A DNA stretch of 16,587 bases, taken from the NCBI GenBank assembly GCA_964524225.1, contig CAZGEW010000030.1:1-16587 (forward strand), given 5' to 3'. The notes beneath the pieces were generated by a model. It worked only from the letters and a program-made list of their open reading frames with translations. It searched no databases and was not told the origin of the DNA. The translations under genes and the position numbers were made by a program. Numbering within the stretch: the stretch's first letter is position 1; every line of letters begins with the position of its first letter. This DNA comes from GCA-2688775 sp964524225 (lineage in GTDB: Archaea > Nanobdellota > Nanobdellia > Woesearchaeales > GW2011-AR4). Of this stretch, positions 6,697 through 14,084 are shown in pieces.

Positions 6697-6712
6697 CGAA
6701 AAGTTTATATAA
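6697..6712 (+). promoter_or_regulatory. BRE and TATA box of the orphan gene at 6734
   Basis: CGAAAAG followed by TTTATATAA is close to the archaeal BRE/TATA consensus. The TATA centre is 26 bases before ATG 6734, the textbook distance for a leaderless transcript. It is the strongest promoter match in the window. Confidence 0.65.
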
Positions 6713-6733
6713 TTATAACTAGTCTTTGTTCAT

Positions 6734-7273
6734 ATGTTTGAAATAAAAGTAACTGACGAAGATAGGAAAGCATTAGAATTTAAAGCGGCTCTTGCTTATC
6801 AGACTTTAAGACTAGCAGTACAAACTGAACGAGAGGACATTCTAGATTCCGCAAAAATCCTGTACGAACATGATTTGGGTATGTATATTAGGAATTTAAT
6901 TCTGCCAACCACTGAAGTAGTAAATCTATGCAAAGGAGGACAAAGAAGTGGAAAAATTGAAGAATATATATTGCAGTATTTACTTATGTCAGATTCTTAT
7001 CCAACAGGTCCTATAAGTAAACTTCCTACATGTGAGGTCGAAGAAAATCCACATGATGGTATGGGAGGGCTAAAAGCCTACATTGATGCTGAAGATAAGA
7101 GTGATGCCACAATTGGTGTTGTAAATAGGACAATGCAAAATAAAGCAAGACGAATAAGAAGTGAAAAGAGATATGATTTAATATTGGCAGCAATGGATTA
7201 TGAAAGGAAAAAATATTTTCATTCAGAAACATCTCAGTCTATTGTTGAATTGAGATTAACTCATAAATCTTAA
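6734..7273 (+). CDS. Uncharacterised soluble protein
   Basis: A 179-residue protein I do not recognise. It has no signal peptide and no membrane helix, so it is probably cytoplasmic. The N-terminal 60 residues look mostly helical (EDRKALEFKAALAYQTLRLA). A middle stretch with Gly, Pro and acidic residues (PHDGMGGLKAYIDAEDKSD) follows. The C-terminal third is basic and helical (NKARRIRSEKRYD, DYERKKY) and could touch nucleic acid, though that is only a charge-based guess. The start is fixed by a strong BRE/TATA pair 26 bases upstream. It is divergent from the Tag-like gene and converges with the long secreted protein, 9 bases away. No function can be assigned from context. Confidence 0.75.
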   Translation: MFEIKVTDEDRKALEFKAALAYQTLRLAVQTEREDILDSAKILYEHDLGMYIRNLILPTTEVVNLCKGGQRSGKIEEYILQYLLMSDSYPTGPISKLPTCEVEENPHDGMGGLKAYIDAEDKSDATIGVVNRTMQNKARRIRSEKRYDLILAAMDYERKKYFHSETSQSIVELRLTHKS

Positions 7274-7282
7274 ATCACATAA

Positions 7283-9766
7283 TTACCCAAACAAGCCCAG
7301 CAATCCCTTTGCCTTCTTTTGTTTTGCCTCAATTAGGACCCCTATATCTTCAGACTGTTGTTGTAAATTCTCAACTTGCTCTTTCAATATAGCCTTTGCA
7401 ACATCGCTTGGAATTTCATCAATAAGCTTTGTTAGGGTTGTAATTGATGTTTCTAATCTTTCCTTGTTTTCCCCAAGTTTTTTAATCTCTTCTTGCTCAG
7501 CTTTTTTTGCAATCCCTAAGAATAGACTTATTTTATAAAAGAATCCTTTTTCTAACTCTTTTTGTCCAATCTCATGTAAATCTTCTGATACATTAAGAAC
7601 CTCACTAGCCTTATCTTCAATTATATAAAGGTACTCGCTTGGAACATCAGAATCCCTTAACGATATTAATTTGCTTGCTGCCTCCTTAAACTTTTCTCCA
7701 GACACAATCTTGGTCTTAACTTCTTTTGCTCTTTCAGAACTTACTGTAGTGCTTATCTTTGCATTCACAACAAAGGGCAGTAGTTTTACATCTCCAAAAT
7801 TGTGTGGCTCGATAACTCCCTTATAAACAGTAGTGTCTTCCAACTTCAAGTCTTCATGAAGCTCATCTATGAATAATTCCAATTTGCCAATATCGTCTTG
7901 GGTTGCTGTGTTTAGAACTGCTAAAACAATTTCAACCTTTTCTGCCTTTAAAACGTCATCTTCATCATCTATTATATCAGTAAACTTACATCTCTTTTTA
8001 GTTTCGTCTACTATAAAACTTCTTATTCTTTCTTCTGTTACTAGTTCTCTACATTGCTGGGTCAAACCTTTCATATGCTCGCATCTCTTCATGCTTACTT
8101 CTATGCAATGCTTTCTATCTTCTTCAATTCTATTACACCTTTGTTCAGCATATCTTACTTCAGCAATTGTCTCCGATTCACAATGTGGCTGCATTTTTAG
8201 TACAAAGTCATCATAATTTTTTCTTTCTTGCTTTTGACAGTTCTCAATAAATGTTTCTTTGTCACAAGAGGGTGACATTTGAAGGCATATCCTTTGCTGT
8301 TCAAGCCATAAGGTTTCACAACGCTTTGTATAATCATCATATGTATTAAAAACAGTATACCCAGTGATTGATGTTGTATTCGAAGTTGTTTCAGTTGTTT
8401 CACAATAATAATAAGTGCAACCTTTATCATCAACCCTTTTTTGAAGTGTAGTATCAGTAGCACAACTTGGTATTACTGGTTCAGGGCATTTAATTGTTGG
8501 ACACTGCTCAAAATCACAGCTTGGAGAAATCCTCTTGACAAAGCTTCCATCAGGGCATTGGTGTACATCTTGTGGGCATGCAACATTTGCTGTGCTTAAA
8601 CATACACCCTCCTTACATCCATAGTCACAATTGTATTGTCTATCGCCGCCATAAGAACCGTCTGAATTACATCCATATTCTACAAGGGTTTTTTCATTTA
8701 CGCAAACATCATTTTTTCCATAATCGGTATCTGGTGGATAAGTCATTCCTCTTACAAAAATATCATACCCATTATCTGTTTCTTTACAAGTTTGTGTTGA
8801 AGGGCAGCTTATAATCTGCCATCCGCACTTTCCAGAAGCGTCACGCTGACATGTAGGGCCAGCATAAGTTTTGCCATCGGGACATATATAGTTGGGCATT
8901 CCTGGTGCAGGATCACATTCTTCTTTTGTACATGATTTACCAAAGTCCTCTTTCTTAACACCAAAATTTTCCAGGCATTGATTTATATATGCGTCCTTTG
9001 AACAAATCTGGTTTCTCTTAAATTCATCACACTCTTTTTGTAGTCTTTCTCCTTCAAAATCAAACCTTTTTGTACATGTGTCAACAGCATTTGCTAATCT
9101 GGATTTAATATTGAACTCGTTTCTTCTCTTGCAAGCAAGCACTATTACACCTTTATCAACTGGACATGAATAAGCTCTGGAGTTTATCTTTTCTACTTCA
9201 CTTGCGTCTTCTCTTACAATAGGCATACCAATTTGCTGACAGTCTTTAGCAGAAAACTCAGCACATTTTGCTTCATTCTCTTCAATTTGTTTGCACACAT
9301 TTTGCAAATCGCCACCTTCCTTAAGTTTAGCTATCATCAAATCAGCAAATTTGGTTGTATCATCGCAATAGTCTTTAATTTCCCTAGGGTCTAAATCATG
9401 ACTTATACGATTGAAGAGCATAGCATAAATCATGTGCTCTTTGGAATAACCTTCATAAGAGGGAGCAGAGTAGTACATATGCTTGTATAAGTTCTTGTAG
9501 GCGCTTTGCTCATAAGAAAATGTCTCTTTTCTTTTCATCATTTCTTCAAGCTCTGTCATATTTTTTTGAATATCGCCTTCGAATTCATTACGTGGATATA
9601 CAATTACCTTATCTTCATAATAAATTTCTCTAGAATCTCTTCCGAACCTTTCCCTATTTGATTCGTGTATAGAATCATCATACTCTCTAGTATCTGCAAT
9701 AGAAAGATTACTTAGTATTATAAATAGGACAATTAGTAAAGTTAATGTTCTCCTTATCTTTATCAC
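7283..9766 (-). CDS. Large secreted Cys-rich coiled-coil protein
   Basis: An 827-residue protein with an N-terminal signal peptide (hydrophobic residues 8-23, likely cut after SIA). Residues 144-400 hold many Cys, including a module CPDGKTYAGPTCQ...GKCGW (295-317) and CPQDVHQCPDGSFV (397-410), which resemble small disulphide-rich modules of extracellular bacterial and archaeal proteins. An ITGYTVF segment lies near 477. Residues 490-600 have more paired Cys in a helical, charged region. The last 130 residues are a coiled coil (KELEKGFFYK to KQKKAKGLLG). There is no C-terminal membrane anchor. The start is a GTG at 9766 within GGGTGAT; no ATG, GTG or TTG follows in the first 20 codons, so this is the only start that keeps the signal peptide. 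Probably a secreted envelope protein; function unknown. The Cys count suggests oxidative folding outside the cell. Confidence 0.8.
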   Translation of the reverse strand: MIKIRRTLTLLIVLFIILSNLSIADTREYDDSIHESNRERFGRDSREIYYEDKVIVYPRNEFEGDIQKNMTELEEMMKRKETFSYEQSAYKNLYKHMYYSAPSYEGYSKEHMIYAMLFNRISHDLDPREIKDYCDDTTKFADLMIAKLKEGGDLQNVCKQIEENEAKCAEFSAKDCQQIGMPIVREDASEVEKINSRAYSCPVDKGVIVLACKRRNEFNIKSRLANAVDTCTKRFDFEGERLQKECDEFKRNQICSKDAYINQCLENFGVKKEDFGKSCTKEECDPAPGMPNYICPDGKTYAGPTCQRDASGKCGWQIISCPSTQTCKETDNGYDIFVRGMTYPPDTDYGKNDVCVNEKTLVEYGCNSDGSYGGDRQYNCDYGCKEGVCLSTANVACPQDVHQCPDGSFVKRISPSCDFEQCPTIKCPEPVIPSCATDTTLQKRVDDKGCTYYYCETTETTSNTTSITGYTVFNTYDDYTKRCETLWLEQQRICLQMSPSCDKETFIENCQKQERKNYDDFVLKMQPHCESETIAEVRYAEQRCNRIEEDRKHCIEVSMKRCEHMKGLTQQCRELVTEERIRSFIVDETKKRCKFTDIIDDEDDVLKAEKVEIVLAVLNTATQDDIGKLELFIDELHEDLKLEDTTVYKGVIEPHNFGDVKLLPFVVNAKISTTVSSERAKEVKTKIVSGEKFKEAASKLISLRDSDVPSEYLYIIEDKASEVLNVSEDLHEIGQKELEKGFFYKISLFLGIAKKAEQEEIKKLGENKERLETSITTLTKLIDEIPSDVAKAILKEQVENLQQQSEDIGVLIEAKQKKAKGLLGLFG

Positions 9767-9795
9767 CCTTTTTTATTTTTCTTTTGATAAACTGA

Positions 9796-9804
9796 TATAT
9801 AAAA
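9796..9804 (-). promoter_or_regulatory. TATA box of the secreted Cys-rich protein gene
   Basis: Reads TTTTATATA on the minus strand, centred about 34 bases before GTG 9766. The predicted leader is under 10 bases, consistent with a near-leaderless GTG start. Confidence 0.45.
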
Positions 9805-9835
9805 TTAATGTTATATTTTGAAATTATAATACAGT

Positions 9836-10477
9836 TTAAACCTCGAATCCATATTTTCCATACATTGGTGTGAATAAGAAGGGTCCTAGGAATTCTAGCT
9901 CCAAATGGTCTGTTTTGTCTTTAACCCCTCTTACCATCTCTTGCTCATATTGATTACCAACAGGACCTACAATTATGCCATTTGGCTTTAGTTGGTTAAG
10001 CAATGGCTTTGGGAATTCCTTGCATGCAGCAGTGATTATAATTTTGTCAAAAGGTGCTTCACTAAGCATACCATTTGAGCCGTCTTCTTCATAGACAAAT
10101 ACATTATCAATCTTGGTTTTCTTAAGATTTTGTTTTGCAAATTGAACTAACTCTGGTACAACTTCAGTAGTTATTACCTTTCCTGTTGAACCAAGTATCA
10201 TCCCAATTATAGCAGATTGATAGCCAGAACCAGTACCTAGCTCAAATACCTTTTCACCATGCTCTAACTCCAAGGCATGAGTCATAATCATCACAGTAGT
10301 CGGTTGAGAGATAGTCTTGCCCCTCATCAAAGGCAAAGGTACATCTTGGTATGCAGCATTTCTTAAATTTTCTGGGATAAAATCTTCTCTGTTAATCTTC
10401 TTGAAGGCCATTAATTCAATGTCCCTAAAATTAAATGTCTCCTTCCAAAATTTTATCAGCTCAGTTTTTTGGTCCAT
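9836..10477 (-). CDS. pcm: Protein-L-isoaspartate O-methyltransferase
   Basis: Repairs isoaspartate in aged proteins by methylating it with S-adenosylmethionine in the cytoplasm. The 213 residues match the usual length. Family motifs are clear: GKTISQP (53-59, substrate site), the SAM-binding loop FELGTGSGYQSA (78-89), TTEVVPEL (103-110, acidic residue of motif II), and EDGSNG (131-136). FDKIIITAACKEFPKPLLNQLKPNG is the expected later strand and helix. The ATG at 10477 gives a complete N-terminus, with a purine-rich GGATGAC somewhat too far upstream to be a sure Shine-Dalgarno. It lies downstream of lgt on the same strand across 107 bases, so its own promoter is likely (TATTTAAT on the minus strand near 10520). 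Confidence 0.93.
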   Translation of the reverse strand: MDQKTELIKFWKETFNFRDIELMAFKKINREDFIPENLRNAAYQDVPLPLMRGKTISQPTTVMIMTHALELEHGEKVFELGTGSGYQSAIIGMILGSTGKVITTEVVPELVQFAKQNLKKTKIDNVFVYEEDGSNGMLSEAPFDKIIITAACKEFPKPLLNQLKPNGIIVGPVGNQYEQEMVRGVKDKTDHLELEFLGPFLFTPMYGKYGFEV

Positions 10478-10551
10478 TTTTCTTTTGTCATCCTTTATTA
10501 TGATTATGTGTATATGATTAAATACTTAAAGTTTTTCCCTTTAGGATTGTA

Positions 10552-10570
10552 AAGTATTACAAAAATACTT
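10552..10570. repeat. 7-bp inverted repeat AAGTATT/AATACTT downstream of lgt
   Basis: Arms 10552-10558 and 10564-10570 with a 5-base loop, 14 bases after the lgt stop. A third copy, AATACTT, lies at 10521-10527. Possible weak terminator of lgt or regulator site for pcm. No T run follows on the minus strand, and the motif is AT-rich enough to occur by chance. Confidence 0.25.
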
Positions 10571-10584
10571 AGCATAAATCAAAA

Positions 10585-11373
10585 TTATAATTTTTTCTTA
10601 TTTATTCTAAATAGCATAAATAATCCAACCAGAAATAATGGAAAGCTCAATAATTGCCCCATTGTAAAATAATTAAAAATAAATCCAATCTGCTCATCTG
10701 GCTGTCTGAAAAACTCAACAATTGTTCTAAATAACCCGTATAAAGCTATAAAGCTCCAGAACATAAATCCTTTAGGTAATTTTTTATCCTTTATGCTCCA
10801 TAAAAGATAAAAAATTATTATATTTTTTATTGAAGCATAAATTTGGGAAGGATGTCTGCACCCTTTTATACCTTCTACATACTGGCTTTTGGAATAATCA
10901 ATACACCATTTTGCATCTGTAATCCTACCATAAAGTTCGCCATTCATGAAATTACCGAGTCTTCCAAGGGCTAAACCCAAGGCAATAGGAACAACTACTA
11001 CATCACCTAGCTCATAATAATCTATGTTCTTTTTTTTGCAAAATAGATAACCAGCTACTAATGCGCCTAATAAACCGCCATGAAAGCTTAAGCCACCATG
11101 CCAAACTGCAAATATCTCAAAAGGATTCTGAGTGTAAAAAGGCAAATTGTAGAAAATAACATATATTAATCTAGCTCCAGCGATAACCCCAATTATCTCA
11201 TAAACTAAAAAATCAGAAACGTCATCTTTAGTTAAGCTCAATTTCTTTTTCTTTGATAAGTATGAAATTAAAAAATATGCAATCACAAATCCAAGCGCAT
11301 AAAATAAGCCATAATACCTTATCTCAAAAGGACCAATTTCTAGTAATACCGGATTTATATTATGGAAAAACAT
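10585..11373 (-). CDS. lgt: Prolipoprotein diacylglyceryl transferase
   Basis: An integral membrane enzyme that moves a diacylglyceryl group from phospholipid onto the lipobox Cys of exported prolipoproteins. At 262 residues it is of normal length, with about seven membrane helices. Lgt hallmarks are present: WHGGLSFHGGLLG (91-103; H98 matches the essential H103 of E. coli), GRLGNFMNGELYGR (137-150; R138 matches R143), HPSQIYAS (174-181), and FRTIVEFFRQPDEQ (215-228; R223 matches R239). It follows a six-TM membrane protein by 18 bases, with a hairpin at the junction. A lipoprotein substrate candidate with an LSGC lipobox lies at 15989. Recognisable Lgt is rare in archaea, so bacterial origin by transfer is likely, though base composition here matches the neighbours. 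The assignment is firm; the acyl donor in an archaeal membrane is unknown. Confidence 0.95.
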   Translation of the reverse strand: MFFHNINPVLLEIGPFEIRYYGLFYALGFVIAYFLISYLSKKKKLSLTKDDVSDFLVYEIIGVIAGARLIYVIFYNLPFYTQNPFEIFAVWHGGLSFHGGLLGALVAGYLFCKKKNIDYYELGDVVVVPIALGLALGRLGNFMNGELYGRITDAKWCIDYSKSQYVEGIKGCRHPSQIYASIKNIIIFYLLWSIKDKKLPKGFMFWSFIALYGLFRTIVEFFRQPDEQIGFIFNYFTMGQLLSFPLFLVGLFMLFRINKKKL

Positions 11374-11384
11374 TTTTTAACTTT

Positions 11385-11416
11385 AAAAAACTTAATGCGA
11401 AGCATTGAAGTTTTTT
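11385..11416 (-). terminator. Long hairpin with T run between the membrane protein gene and lgt
   Basis: The arms 11385-11398 and 11402-11416 pair across 14 positions with one bulged base and a 3-base loop. On the minus-strand transcript the stem is followed by UUUUUU. It includes the stop codon of the six-TM gene and ends 12 bases before the lgt ATG. It resembles an intrinsic terminator or attenuator that would lower lgt expression relative to the upstream gene. Confidence 0.5.
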
Positions 11417-12207
11417 ACTAGTTGATAAAAGGATATTCTATTTATTAATACGATGAAATATAGTACTAAAGTTGCTATCAATTTTGATGCCTTTACAAAA
11501 TAAACATAAGCATTTAGGTATAGGTTATAATTCTTATAAAATAAAAGCCTAATCAAATAGCCGCTTCCACTAAACAAAAGCCATAATAATAAGGCAAAAA
11601 AAATTATGACAAGTATAATACCTCTATAGCTTTTTACTTTTGTAAATGTAATTTTAAAGCTTTTATTAATTGAGTTTTTAATGGAGTTTTCTTCATAAAA
11701 TAACGGATGTGCTGTATTGATTATCACGTATAAGAATAATGCATATGGAATAGCAATAAGAATAAAAACATATGGTCTGTAATAATATTTAATGCCTGCT
11801 AATACAAGATTAAAAACTAACATTATAACAAAAAAAATTCCTACAATTATGATATTCAATAAATAAAATTCTCCAAGTCTTTTAAATGACAAGTCTATAG
11901 TTTGAAATATTGATTTTATAAAGTTTAACAAACAGTACTTCATGAAGGAATAAATAAGAATTACTATTAAGTAATATACTAATGAGTAGAGTATAAAAAT
12001 TGAAAGGGATAACGTACTAGGAATTATACTTGAATTCACAACTAATGTTTTTGTAAAAAATGACGCTAATTTATACAATGCATAAACAGAGACAACAAAT
12101 AATACATCAAACAAAATCATCAACAATACTTTGTTTATATTAGATTTTGCAAGAGAAAAGCTTCTTATGAACAATGGTTTATTATTTAAAAGTTTTTTAG
12201 TTGACAT
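11392..12207 (-). CDS. Six-TM integral membrane protein of unknown function
   Basis: A 271-residue protein made almost entirely of membrane helices, roughly at residues 26-50, 66-92, 112-140, 145-170, 195-222 and 238-260. It has short, basic loops such as FKRLGEFYLLN and INKSFKITFTKVK. The pattern (polytopic, with an NSINKSFKIT-like segment before a helix) is reminiscent of YciC/DUF-type membrane proteins common in archaea, but no catalytic motif is visible. It lies upstream of lgt on the same strand, 18 bases away, so the two may be co-transcribed. A TATA box overlapping a perfect 9-bp inverted repeat sits before its ATG, so expression may be controlled by a DNA-binding regulator. Role in lipid or lipoprotein handling is only a guess from position. 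Confidence 0.75.
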   Translation of the reverse strand: MSTKKLLNNKPLFIRSFSLAKSNINKVLLMILFDVLFVVSVYALYKLASFFTKTLVVNSSIIPSTLSLSIFILYSLVYYLIVILIYSFMKYCLLNFIKSIFQTIDLSFKRLGEFYLLNIIIVGIFFVIMLVFNLVLAGIKYYYRPYVFILIAIPYALFLYVIINTAHPLFYEENSIKNSINKSFKITFTKVKSYRGIILVIIFFALLLWLLFSGSGYLIRLLFYKNYNLYLNAYVYFVKASKLIATLVLYFIVLINRISFYQLVKNFNASH

Positions 12208-12234
12208 TATATGTTAAGATGTTGATAACATATA
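12208..12234. promoter_or_regulatory. Perfect 9-bp palindromic operator candidate upstream of the six-TM gene
   Basis: TATATGTTA (12208-12216) and TAACATATA (12226-12234) are perfect inverted copies with a 9-base spacer. The array fills the space from the TATA box to the ATG of the minus-strand gene. Arm centres are 18 bases apart, near two helical turns, as expected for a dimeric regulator. If the gene is leaderless the palindrome is not transcribed, so it should act as DNA rather than as an RNA hairpin. Confidence 0.5.
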
Positions 12235-12239
12235 TAAAT
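12231..12239 (-). promoter_or_regulatory. TATA box of the six-TM membrane protein gene (and lgt)
   Basis: Reads ATTTATATA on the minus strand, centred about 28 bases before ATG 12207. It overlaps one arm of the palindrome at 12208-12234, so a bound regulator would block TBP. Confidence 0.55.
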
Positions 12240-12286
12240 TATTTTATGTTTTTGGCAAATCAATAAAATTAATAAATAACACACAT

Positions 12287-14068
12287 ATGTCTAACCACAT
12301 GGATTACTCAAAGCTAGTAGAAGTTTATGAGCAATTAAACAAAACAACAAAACGACTTAAGAAGACTTATATAATTTCAGAATTCTTGAAAGAGGTTAAT
12401 GTGGATGAAATGGAGTATGTAATGCTTATCTTAGAAGGTAGAGTATTTCCAAATTATGATGCAAGAGAAATTGGAGTTGCATCAAGATTAATGTTAAAAT
12501 CACTAAACATAGCTACTGGCATAGGAATCGATAAAATAGAAAATGAATGGAAAAAGAGAGGCGATCTTGGTTTAGTAGCTGAATCTTTAATTAAGACAAA
12601 AAAACAAACTACATTGCAATCTTCTAAATTAATTGTAAAGAAAGTATTTGAAAATTTGAGGAAATTAGCAGAGCTTGAAGGAGAAGGTACTGTTGGGAAA
12701 AAAACGCAGCTTATAGCAGAACTTCTTACGTCTGCAAAACCTATTGAATCAAAATACATTGTAAAAACTATTTTAGGAGAGATGCGCATAGGAGTTGGCG
12801 GAGGCGCAATGAGAGATGCAATTGTATGGTCATTCTTCAGCAATAAAATTGGATTGAAATATACAGAAGAAATGAATGATATTGGAGTAGAAGATAGAAA
12901 AGTGTATAATAAATACATAGATGCTGTACAACATGCATATGATGTCACAAATGAATTTGCAGAAGTAGCAAAAGCTGCAAAATTAAAAGGATTAAGGGGT
13001 TTAGAAAATATAGGTATGAAAGTAGGTACCCCAATACAGGTTATGCTTGCATTGAAAGTGGACACAATAGAAGAAGCATTTGAGACTGTTGGCAAACCAG
13101 CTGCTATAGAGTTTAAATACGATGGGTTCAGGATACAAGCACATAAAGATGAAAAAGGAAATATAAAACTATTTACAAGAAGATTGGAAGATGTTACTAA
13201 GCAATTCCCAGATATTGTCGAATTTGTTAAAAAAAATGTAAAAGGAAAAAGCTTTGTCATAGATTCAGAAGCAGTGGGTTATGATAAAAAAACTGGTAAG
13301 TATTTGCCATTCCAAAATATATCGCAAAGAATTAAGAGGAAATATGATATTGGTAAGACGGCAACAGATTTGCCAGTTGAGCTTAATGTTTTTGACATTA
13401 TTTATTATGAAGGCAAGAATTTGATTAATGAGCCATTTGAAAATAGAAGAAAATTATTAGAGAGAATAATTAAGCAGGAACCTAAAAAAATTGTCCTTGC
13501 AAAAAATAAAATAGCATCTGACAAAAAGGACGTTGAGAAATTCTTTAAGGAAGCTGTTGAAGCAGGAAATGAAGGCTTAATGTTTAAGTCTCTAAGCTCA
13601 CCTTATAAGCCAGGTGCAAGAGTCGGCTATATGATAAAATTTAAACATATGATGGAAACCCTTGATTTGGTAATAGTTGGAGCAGGATGGGGGGAAGGTA
13701 AAAGAGCAAAATGGCTAAGCAGCTATACAATCGCTTGTTTAGATGAAAATGTAACTTTTGTAGAACTAGGAAAAGTAAGTACAGGATTAAAAGAGAAAAA
13801 GGAAGAGGGGCTGAGCTTTGAGGAGATGACTAAAATATTGAAACCATTAATAATTGCAGAGAAGGGTAAAGAAGTAAAGATTAAACCGAGTGTTGTTATT
13901 GAAGTTGGTTATGAGGAAATACAAAAAAGTCCAACTTATGCAAGTGGTTATGCTCTGCGCTTTCCTCGCGTAGTATCCTTACGAACTCTTGACAAAGGAG
14001 CTGAGCAAGCCAGCACTTTAGATTATATTAAAAAACTTTATGAGGCACAGAAGAAACATACAAGTTAG
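12287..14068 (+). CDS. lig: ATP-dependent DNA ligase, archaeal type
   Basis: Seals nicks in DNA during replication and repair, using ATP to form a Lys-AMP intermediate. At 593 residues it matches archaeal LigI. The N-terminal 240 residues are the helical DNA-binding domain (GRVFPNYDAREIGVA, GEMRIGVGGG). The nucleotidyl-transferase core follows: motif I FKYDGFR with catalytic Lys277, motif III LFTRRLEDVTKQFPDI, FVIDSEAVGYD, motif IV EGLMFKS and motif V YMIKFKH. The OB-fold ends with motif VI SGYALRFPRVVSLR. The domain set is complete. Start ATG 12287 is followed by a second in-frame ATG four codons on; the family N-terminus does not decide between them. The protease gene follows after 16 bases and is probably in the same transcript. 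Confidence 0.96.
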   Translation: MSNHMDYSKLVEVYEQLNKTTKRLKKTYIISEFLKEVNVDEMEYVMLILEGRVFPNYDAREIGVASRLMLKSLNIATGIGIDKIENEWKKRGDLGLVAESLIKTKKQTTLQSSKLIVKKVFENLRKLAELEGEGTVGKKTQLIAELLTSAKPIESKYIVKTILGEMRIGVGGGAMRDAIVWSFFSNKIGLKYTEEMNDIGVEDRKVYNKYIDAVQHAYDVTNEFAEVAKAAKLKGLRGLENIGMKVGTPIQVMLALKVDTIEEAFETVGKPAAIEFKYDGFRIQAHKDEKGNIKLFTRRLEDVTKQFPDIVEFVKKNVKGKSFVIDSEAVGYDKKTGKYLPFQNISQRIKRKYDIGKTATDLPVELNVFDIIYYEGKNLINEPFENRRKLLERIIKQEPKKIVLAKNKIASDKKDVEKFFKEAVEAGNEGLMFKSLSSPYKPGARVGYMIKFKHMMETLDLVIVGAGWGEGKRAKWLSSYTIACLDENVTFVELGKVSTGLKEKKEEGLSFEEMTKILKPLIIAEKGKEVKIKPSVVIEVGYEEIQKSPTYASGYALRFPRVVSLRTLDKGAEQASTLDYIKKLYEAQKKHTS

Positions 14069-14084
14069 ATATGTTTTTACTAAT

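Noticed and set aside
12454..13260. 268-codon minus-strand frame inside the DNA ligase gene
   Set aside because: The ligase motifs fix the plus strand as coding; the antisense frame has no recognisable features or start signals.
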